Positions 21,661 to 26,037 of a DNA stretch of 26,037 bases are shown here, one piece after another. Where the stretch lies: positions 1-26,037 of the IMG/VR virus record IMGVR_UViG_3300030118_000765. One strand, given 5' to 3'. Positions within the stretch are counted from its first letter, which is position 1. Every line of letters begins with the position of its first letter. This stretch comes from a virus. The notes below the pieces were generated by a model. That model did not search any database, was not told the origin of the DNA, and saw nothing but the letters and a program-made list of their open reading frames with translations. A program made the position numbers and the translations under genes.

Positions 21661-22111
21661 AATCTCTTATATCTGATTCTCTGACTTTTATTATTACATC
21701 TTTATTACCATCTCTAGTATATAAACAATGGTAATCTGATTTGTTTATGCAAACCTCCTGAAATCTTTTTATGTATTTAACTAATCCTAATCTATCATAA
21801 AACACATAACTTTTAATATCAAGATATTCTATTACCATATATTTTGCAAAGCCATATAGAGATCCTTTACCACCCCAAACATTTCTTTTCTCTAACCATA
21901 CTGCCTCAGTATTCTTATCACCTTTTAGATCTACTGGAGTTATTTCACCAATAATAAAATCTACATGATAGTTCTTATCAATGTGTGTAGATGTTTTAGT
22001 TGCTCCTATACCTATTTGATCCATAAAGTCTTTAAACCTTTTTTCTGATAATTCTCCTTTTTTCCAATTACCTCTATTCTGATAACTTCTTGGTTTGTAC
22101 ACCATTTTCAT
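21635..22111 (-). CDS. Putative PD-(D/E)XK endonuclease-like protein, 158 aa
   Basis: Begins MKMVYKPRSYQNRGNWKKGE. A GELSEKRFKDFMDQIG helix is followed by NYHVDFIIGEITPVDLKGDK, which fits the restriction-like core: an acidic residue in the first strand, then D-x-K in the second (V-D-L-K). A GGKGSLYGFAKYMVIEYLD segment and a His/Tyr-rich C-terminus follow. Small phage proteins of this design can be resolvase- or repair-type endonucleases. With NinG, HNH and RecB-like genes nearby, it would be one of several nucleases. Motif-level evidence only; it could be a catalytically inactive relative. Confidence 0.5.
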   Translation of the reverse strand: MKMVYKPRSYQNRGNWKKGELSEKRFKDFMDQIGIGATKTSTHIDKNYHVDFIIGEITPVDLKGDKNTEAVWLEKRNVWGGKGSLYGFAKYMVIEYLDIKSYVFYDRLGLVKYIKRFQEVCINKSDYHCLYTRDGNKDVIIKVRESDIRDYERYRFQY

Positions 22112-22346
22112 ATATTTTTTCTAAATCCCCTATCCACTTATTTATAGTGTCCATCTTCTTAACTCCTCCACACCCACAAGGTATTTGAAATGGATGTACA
22201 AAATACTTTGCATGTAATGTGTACACTATCTTCAAATCATCATCTGTAAAACCATTCACCATAGCTGTCTTAAATCCAGTAAAATCTATGTAGTCTCCTT
22301 CTTCCATTTGTTGTCTTAACAAACTCTTATAACTTCTTAATCCCAT
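22074..22346 (-). CDS. Small protein with a CGCGG motif, 90 aa
   Basis: Begins MGLRSYKSLLRQQMEEGDYI. A later part, FVHPFQIPCGCGGVKKMDTI and NKWIGDLEKIYENGV, has a C-x-C-G-G turn before an amphipathic helix. I have seen similar C-x-C-G...W-I-x-x-L-x-x-x-Y-x-N endings in Bacteroidota phages, without a known role. It overlaps both neighbouring genes (20 and 38 bases). The two cysteines alone cannot form a complete zinc site, so a dimeric site or partner protein would be needed. Confidence 0.55.
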   Translation of the reverse strand: MGLRSYKSLLRQQMEEGDYIDFTGFKTAMVNGFTDDDLKIVYTLHAKYFVHPFQIPCGCGGVKKMDTINKWIGDLEKIYENGVQTKKLSE

Positions 22347-22578
22347 CTTTTGTAAAAATATATTTATTTAACTTTTCTTGTCTTTTATCACAACCACAAT
22401 CATCATAACCAAATAACTTAGCTACAAATTTTGCTATTCTTTTTCCTTGTCCTAAGGTAATTATACTTATAACCTTTTCTGTAAAGTCTCCTAACTTCAT
22501 AGGTTTTTTTGTTTTATGTCCTGCTGCCATTTTATATCCATTTTTAAAAAATCTTTTCATTCCTTTTTCTAATCTCAT
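22327..22578 (-). CDS. Small protein with a DCGCDKR motif, 83 aa
   Basis: Begins MRLEKGMKRFFKNGYKMAAG and contains MKLGDFTEKVISIITLGQGK, then KLFGYDDCGCDKRQEKLNKY. The pattern G-D-x-x-E-K...D-C-G-C-x-x-R-x-x-x-L-N recurs in small Bacteroidota phage proteins of unknown function. Very basic N-terminus. The start forms an ATGA overlap with the sigma-like gene. With the next gene it makes a pair of adjacent proteins each carrying a C-x-C motif. Confidence 0.58.
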   Translation of the reverse strand: MRLEKGMKRFFKNGYKMAAGHKTKKPMKLGDFTEKVISIITLGQGKRIAKFVAKLFGYDDCGCDKRQEKLNKYIFTKDGIKKL

Positions 22579-23057
22579 AATCCTATCTTCTTCTTTAAAA
22601 GTTTTTTGACATTCCTATAAGTATTATACAAACTAATATATGTAATAGTTGTCTTTCTACTAAGTTCTGAAATTTTAGTGCCTGATGCAATAATTTCAAA
22701 TACTTTTTGATCATACCAATGCAGCTTAGAAAATTCTTCATTAAACTTTTGTTCCACTTTTTGAAATTCAACTGCTTCACTATCTTCAATATTTTTAAGA
22801 ATATCCTCACTAATAAATGATACTCTGTTTTGTTTCTTTTTAAGTTGTAAAAACATTGTGTACAATGTCTTAAATATATAGTAGTAATTAACATCATTAT
22901 CACCATAACTAATATCTGTTCCTTTTGCTGTTATATGATGTAGCTTTATATACATTTCCTGTACTAAATCCTCTGCTGTTGCATGATCTAAACCAAATGA
23001 CTTGCATATGTTCACCCATATCTTATGTTTCTTTGCTGCTTTCTCTAGTATGTTCAT
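22575..23057 (-). CDS. Sigma-70-like RNA polymerase factor
   Basis: 160 aa. ATAEDLVQEMYIKLHHI (about 26-42) corresponds to sigma region 2, the -10-binding helix with its D-L-V-Q-E signature. LHWYDQKVFEIIASGTKISE, then LSRKTTITYISLYNTYRNVK and KLLKKK at the end matches a region 4 helix-turn-helix. The protein is short for a sigma factor, and the linker region is reduced. It may direct the host polymerase to phage promoters or act as an anti-sigma-like decoy. It overlaps the helicase gene by 35 bases and is expressed with early genes, fitting a switch to late transcription. Homology is by pattern; sigma activity is unproven. Confidence 0.65.
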   Translation of the reverse strand: MNILEKAAKKHKIWVNICKSFGLDHATAEDLVQEMYIKLHHITAKGTDISYGDNDVNYYYIFKTLYTMFLQLKKKQNRVSFISEDILKNIEDSEAVEFQKVEQKFNEEFSKLHWYDQKVFEIIASGTKISELSRKTTITYISLYNTYRNVKKLLKKKIGL

Positions 23058-23946
23058 CTGTTATCAAGTCTATCATATTATCTCCTTCTATACTAAATCC
23101 TACATTATTTATTAAGCTCCTAATTCTTACTGGTGAATCTAAACTTGTTGGCATCATTCCAGTATCAGTATCTTTTACTTTTCTAACATGTACATTTGTT
23201 ATCATCCAGTCCATAGCATGTTGAACATATCTATGGATAACCATAAAATTATCACATCTATTACTCCACTTACCACCACCTTCACAATCACTCATCATTG
23301 GTGCTATAGGATGTCCTGAATATTCATGATTTGCACCATGTAATTTTCTAAGACTTTCTGTTACTGCATGAGCTGTTAGCCATAATGCTACACCAGTTTT
23401 ATGACAGAACATTCTCATATCTGATGCTGCTTTATAATCATACTCATGTCCTCCTACAGATCTAAACAAATCTCTATCTTTTTCAAGAGAGTTATATGGA
23501 TCAATAAAATATCCATGATAATCCCATCCCTTTTTTATTTCAGTTCCTAACTTTAAAAGATCTTTGTATGAATACTGTTCATCTATAGATATGAACTTAA
23601 AGTGAGAGTCTACCCATTGACTTCCTTCCTTTAACCTTTCCTCATCAACTTTGTTAATGGGCATCCCCTCTTTATATTCAATTAATTTTTTTAAAATAGA
23701 ATATGGTTCATTCTCTCCTGTATATACTAAGAATCTTAAACCATGTTTCTGTGCATATAGGAACATAAAAAAAAGCACAGTATGAGTTTTACCTACATTA
23801 CTATGCCCTAAAAAAATATTAAAAGTTCCTTTTTTAAATCTAAAATATGTATCAAAATTTTTAATACCTAGTGCCAAGCCTTCCTTGATTTCTCCTCTCC
23901 TTATTTTGTGGATCTTGTCAAGTTGGTCTTTAACACTAAGTATCAT
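23023..23946 (-). CDS. DnaB/RecA-like replicative helicase
   Basis: A 307-aa RecA-fold ATPase. FKKGTFNIFLGHSNVGKTHT carries Walker A (47-54, GHSNVGKT), followed by FLVYTGENEP (the catalytic Glu region), GYFIDPYNSLEKDR as Walker B and ALWLTAHAVTESLRK as the H4-type motif. The sequence resembles the C-terminal helicase domain of DnaB-family proteins, without the usual N-terminal primase-interaction domain. A separate primase is not visible in this window. The helicase would unwind DNA at the phage fork. It is flanked by ssDNA-binding-like genes and the sigma-like gene. Confident on the ATPase class, less so on the DnaB subfamily. Confidence 0.72.
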   Translation of the reverse strand: MILSVKDQLDKIHKIRRGEIKEGLALGIKNFDTYFRFKKGTFNIFLGHSNVGKTHTVLFFMFLYAQKHGLRFLVYTGENEPYSILKKLIEYKEGMPINKVDEERLKEGSQWVDSHFKFISIDEQYSYKDLLKLGTEIKKGWDYHGYFIDPYNSLEKDRDLFRSVGGHEYDYKAASDMRMFCHKTGVALWLTAHAVTESLRKLHGANHEYSGHPIAPMMSDCEGGGKWSNRCDNFMVIHRYVQHAMDWMITNVHVRKVKDTDTGMMPTSLDSPVRIRSLINNVGFSIEGDNMIDLITDEHTRESSKET

Positions 23947-23949
23947 ATG

Positions 23950-24243
23950 CTAGTCTGTAAATGGATCATCATCCCCATAGCCTAAGTCTCTATCAGGATT
24001 GTGTTCTACTGTTGTTACTTTTTTCTCAGGTGAGAAATCACTATGTGGTATATATAATTTACCATTCTTACTTTTTAATACATCCATTGATAAGTAGCCA
24101 CTATTTTTTCTAACAACTTCCTTAACATCAGGATTTTCTAAATGTTCTTTAAATCTATCTACATTCATTCTCATTTTAACCACTACAAATTCCTTTGGTG
24201 ATTCATCTAGATAAATTCCTTGAACAAAATCAGGTTTTGGCAT
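23950..24243 (-). CDS. SSB-tail-bearing small protein, 97 aa
   Basis: Begins MPKPDFVQGIYLDESPKEFV and contains VVKMRMNVDRFKEHLENPDV, NSGYLSMDVLKSKNGKLYIP and HSDFSPEK. This resembles small conserved proteins found beside helicase and ssDNA-binding genes in many phages. The C-terminus reads DLGYGDDDPFTD, close to the acidic DDDIPF tip by which bacterial SSBs recruit replication proteins. It therefore may bind partners at the fork, or be a reduced ssDNA-binding protein. It ends 3 bases before the helicase start. DNA binding itself is not evident from the sequence. Confidence 0.55.
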   Translation of the reverse strand: MPKPDFVQGIYLDESPKEFVVVKMRMNVDRFKEHLENPDVKEVVRKNSGYLSMDVLKSKNGKLYIPHSDFSPEKKVTTVEHNPDRDLGYGDDDPFTD

Positions 24244-24245
24244 AA

Positions 24246-24665
24246 TTAATCAGGTTTAGTTAATAATGTTTTGTATAAATAAATTGAGACATCTTTTACA
24301 TCTGTAAGCATTTGTCTCTTATCCTCTAATGATGCTTTCTGCCATACATCAGTTGCTACTAATTGTATTGCATTATTTACACCAACAGATCTTGCTATGC
24401 CTTCCTCTCTAGTCATACTAGATCCCTCAGGTTGATAGTCCTGAGGAGTAGGTTGCATTTTAGCATAGTTCTTCTTTTCATCAAGAGTGTAGAAAATAGT
24501 ATCTCCTACATTTTTTTTGAAATCTCCTATTGCAGAGAAATCAGGTACATCACCATTTGCCAGTTCAACAGAGTATTTATTAAATGTCTGTTTACCATTA
24601 CTCCATGTACCTTTAGGTGTAATAGTTTTAACTGTACTTTGTTTAATATTCTTGGATTCCATCAT
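24246..24665 (-). CDS. Putative OB-fold ssDNA-binding protein, 139 aa
   Basis: MMESKNIKQSTVKTITPKGT is followed by WSNGKQTFNKYSVELANGDV, a VPDFSAIGDFKKNVGDTIFY stretch and YTLDEKKNYAKMQPTPQDY. This is a run of beta strands that could form a five-stranded OB barrel. The C-terminal helical part, EGIARSVGVNNAIQLVATDV then WQKASLEDKRQMLTDVKDVS, resembles helices found after OB folds of phage ssDNA-binding and recombination proteins. Its location upstream of the helicase supports a single-strand-binding role. The ATGs at 24665 and 24662 are both possible. The fold is predicted by eye, so this is a moderate-confidence call. Confidence 0.5.
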   Translation of the reverse strand: MMESKNIKQSTVKTITPKGTWSNGKQTFNKYSVELANGDVPDFSAIGDFKKNVGDTIFYTLDEKKNYAKMQPTPQDYQPEGSSMTREEGIARSVGVNNAIQLVATDVWQKASLEDKRQMLTDVKDVSIYLYKTLLTKPD

Positions 24666-24927
24666 AAAGTTTATTCAAGTTAATATTTTTATTTAATTCT
24701 TTATTTTGTTCTTTCCATTTAAGGAAAACTCCCTCTAGAGCATCTACCTTACCTTTCAGTTGTGAAAGTTCTAATTGTAAGCTAGTATTTTCTCTAAGTA
24801 GTTCTCTACATTCTGAATACATATCTTTGTAGAGTTTATGTAGCTGATCTAATCTTTGTTTCTGATCTATGATCATGCTATCTTTTGCTGTAGGTTCTTC
24901 ACCTTTATTTTTAAAAAATATTGACAT
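24643..24927 (-). CDS. Coiled-coil protein of unknown function, 94 aa
   Basis: Begins MSIFFKNKGEEPTAKDSMII. From about residue 20 a continuous coiled coil follows: DQKQRLDQLHKLYKDMYSEC, LLRENTSLQLELSQLKGKVD and LEGVFLKWKEQNKELNKNIN, with leucines in heptad spacing. It likely oligomerises and may scaffold other replication proteins. It starts 20 bases after a clear promoter and overlaps the next gene by 23 bases. Confidence 0.55.
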   Translation of the reverse strand: MSIFFKNKGEEPTAKDSMIIDQKQRLDQLHKLYKDMYSECRELLRENTSLQLELSQLKGKVDALEGVFLKWKEQNKELNKNINLNKLYDGIQEY

Positions 24928-24946
24928 ATTAAATGCTTTTCTGATA

Positions 24947-24978
24947 CAATATTATAACTATTATATATAATAACCAAA
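24947..24978 (-). promoter_or_regulatory. Bacteroidota-type promoter before the coiled-coil gene
   Basis: On the minus strand TTTG (24978-24975), a 20-base spacer and TAATATTG (24954-24947), 7 of 8 matches to TAnnTTTG. Initiation near 24942 leaves about 15 bases before the ATG at 24927. It should drive the helicase and sigma block. Confidence 0.65.
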
Positions 24979-24980
24979 TA

Positions 24981-25367
24981 TTATGTTAATAATTTTTTAA
25001 AATATTTTATCATGTCCTCCAACTCATCTAAAGAGTATTTAACAGTTTCTCTTGATTTTATTAGCAACTCAGTAGCTTTTTCAGTTCTATACTTATCATT
25101 TAAAAAAAGTGCAAATTTATATTGTTCACCTCCTCTAAAAGTATTGCATCCTGCACATTGGAGTGCTACATTCTCCTCATCCCATCTTGTTGCATAATGT
25201 CTCCTACTCATAAAATGTCCTGCATGTGCATCTTTGTAATGTATTCTCTTAGCACATGTACAACATAGTCCATATCCATTTTTATCAGTATCTCTTTTCC
25301 TAATATATTCACTAAAGACTTTATCTAGTTTTTTTATTAAAGTTTTTCTGCTAGGTTTCTTTGGCAT
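24981..25367 (-). CDS. ninG: NinG-like recombination nuclease
   Basis: 128 aa with the NinG/Rap zinc-binding HNH-type core. Cys35 and Cys38 (GYGLCCTCAKR), then HYKDAHAGHFMSRRHYATRW with His48 and His51, and ENVALQCAGCNTFRGG with Cys71 and Cys74. The C-terminus is helical (ELLIKSRETVKYSLDELEDM). NinG of lambda assists Red and RecA recombination and cleaves branched DNA. Here it would work with the RecB-like exonuclease and the ssDNA-binding proteins. It lies between a terminator and a promoter, so its transcription depends on read-through from the upstream gene. Confidence 0.83.
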   Translation of the reverse strand: MPKKPSRKTLIKKLDKVFSEYIRKRDTDKNGYGLCCTCAKRIHYKDAHAGHFMSRRHYATRWDEENVALQCAGCNTFRGGEQYKFALFLNDKYRTEKATELLIKSRETVKYSLDELEDMIKYFKKLLT

Positions 25368-25379
25368 ACAAAAAGGTAC

Positions 25380-25420
25380 AAAAAAAAAGAGAGACTTGCT
25401 ATCACCTAAATCTCTCTCTT
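25380..25420 (-). terminator. Intrinsic terminator between the DUF3846-like gene and the NinG-like gene
   Basis: On the minus strand AAGAGAGA pairs with TCTCTCTT (8 bp) across an 18-base loop, followed by nine T (25388-25380). The U-tract ends only 12 bases before the NinG-like start. The repetitive GA/CT arms allow slipped pairings, so efficiency may vary and the element could act as an attenuator. Confidence 0.7.
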
Positions 25421-25453
25421 AATCACATGTGTGTGTTCTATGTTTCATAGGCA

Positions 25454-25864
25454 TTAAGTTTTAGTCATTAAACCTTTCAGTATTTCTACATTATTTTTAT
25501 AACCTGATTCTTTTCTACAGTATTTATCTATAGTAGAATATTCTTCTACACACACAACAATATTACCTTGAGGTATACCATTGTGAAAATACATGTTTGA
25601 TTCAGGATATAACAAAGTAAGTAAAGCACTTACATAAATGTTCTGATCTAGATCAAGATTAATACCATTTTCATTTAAGTATATCTTGTTCTTATCATCA
25701 AGATGTAATACTTGGATATTACCTTCTACTTCTTTTTGTAAAAGTTCTAGAGTTGCATCTTCTGCTTTTCTAGTTAAGTGTGTTACCTTTCCACCTGTAC
25801 TAATTGTGTACCAGTTTCTTTGGATTCTTTGAGTATTTGTTTTTTTATTTTCTAGGATTGACAA
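25454..25864 (-). CDS. DUF3846-like protein
   Basis: 136 aa. The middle, LQKEVEGNIQVLHLDDKNKI followed by YLNENGINLDLDQNIYVSAL, and the later IPQGNIVVCVEEYST follow the pattern of DUF3846 proteins: a G-x-I-x-V strand, an N-E-x-G turn and an N-x-x-A helix, then G-N-x-V-V. These occur in phages and mobile elements, with no defined biochemical role. It is the first gene after a perfect host-type promoter and is followed by a terminator, so it probably forms a single-gene early transcript. Early timing suggests a host-interaction or regulatory job, as inference. Confidence 0.55.
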   Translation of the reverse strand: MSILENKKTNTQRIQRNWYTISTGGKVTHLTRKAEDATLELLQKEVEGNIQVLHLDDKNKIYLNENGINLDLDQNIYVSALLTLLYPESNMYFHNGIPQGNIVVCVEEYSTIDKYCRKESGYKNNVEILKGLMTKT

Positions 25865-25905
25865 ATTTTAATTATTATTTATTGTATGTAAAATTAATTA
25901 CATGA

Positions 25906-25938
25906 CAAATATAACAACTTTATTTACAATTATCCAAA
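25906..25938 (-). promoter_or_regulatory. Perfect Bacteroidota-type promoter at the right end
   Basis: On the minus strand TTTG (25938-25935), a 21-base spacer and TATATTTG (25913-25906), a full match to TAnnTTTG. Initiation near 25901 leaves a leader of about 37 bases before the ATG at 25864. It is the strongest host-type promoter in the window. Confidence 0.75.
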
Positions 25939-25958
25939 TAAAATGTAAAAAACTTTAT

Positions 25959-26013
25959 TATATACTATATTTACTGTATCATAAAGTACTATATATTGTA
26001 AGTATAGTATATA
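25959..26013. repeat. Inverted repeat with 16-base arms near the right end
   Basis: TATATACTATATTTAC (25959-25974) and GTAAGTATAGTATATA (25998-26013) are inverted copies with one mismatch, separated by 23 bases. The stretch 25865-26037 holds no gene; it is extremely AT-rich, so chance palindromes are likely here. The arms lie 20 bases upstream of the promoter and could be an operator or part of a replication origin. Confidence 0.45.
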
Positions 26014-26037
26014 TTATAATACAATTATATAATAATA

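Noticed and set aside
22595-22906. 103-codon minus-strand frame inside the sigma-like gene
   Set aside because: It lies wholly in an alternative frame of the sigma-like gene, which has recognisable region 2 and region 4; composition is Leu/Lys/Ile noise.
1-26037. tRNA genes, CRISPR arrays, insertion sequences or integrase/attachment sites
   Set aside because: No cloverleaf-like sequence, regularly spaced repeat, transposase or recombinase frame was seen anywhere in the window.

Overview
The window is part of a tailed-phage genome, most likely a siphovirus infecting a Bacteroidota (probably flavobacterial) host. Three things point there. The virion proteins are of types I associate with that phylum's phages: an XkdF-type protease with Cys/Trp-rich C-terminal modules, a tail protein opening MSKFQLYIDNQKVDLF, and micro-proteins of the GVHAKTKSSK type. 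The three clear promoters fit the Bacteroidota pattern TTTG-N20/21-TAnnTTTG. The DNA is very AT-rich and most genes are joined by TAATG or ATGA stop/start overlaps. I saw no integrase, repressor, tRNA, CRISPR array or recognisable endolysin. Host and tail type are inferences from gene content.

Almost everything is on the minus strand, so transcription runs from right to left. Region A (25.9 to 18.5 kb) is the early and DNA-metabolism block: a DUF3846-like protein, a NinG-like nuclease, a coiled-coil protein, two putative ssDNA-binding-type proteins, a DnaB/RecA-like helicase, a sigma-like factor, two small Cys-containing proteins, a PD-(D/E)XK-like protein, a RecB/Exo VIII-like exonuclease, a DUF5664 nucleotide diphosphohydrolase-like protein, an HNH-like protein, a DnaA domain IV-like protein, a small lipoprotein and the terminase subunits. 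Promoters sit at about 25.92 and 24.96 kb and a terminator lies just before the NinG-like gene.

Region B (16.7 to 17.4 kb) is a small plus-strand island of three short unknown genes. It has its own promoter and a strong structured terminator, and it converges on terL.

Region C (16.6 kb to 1) is the late block. Tail genes come first: a tail assembly chaperone with a -1 frameshift, terminator-like and neck-like proteins, a distal tail protein and a 1465-aa tail protein ending in Cys-rich repeats and an 11-proline run. A coupled prolyl-4-hydroxylase-like enzyme and the tape measure protein follow. Head genes come next: XkdF-type protease, three micro-ORFs, scaffold, major capsid. The tail tube protein, a terminator, an unknown structural protein, the portal, a head-tail connector and a partial tail fibre close the window. 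Tape measure before capsid and portal is not the usual siphovirus order.

The strongest unannotated signals are: (1) a canonical T TTT TTA slippery heptamer inside a T10 run in the tail chaperone gene, opening an 86-codon extension that fills an apparent gap; (2) the coupling of a prolyl hydroxylase-like gene to a polyproline, repeat-bearing tail protein; (3) the self-contained plus-strand island; and (4) several conserved-looking micro-genes between the scaffold and protease genes.
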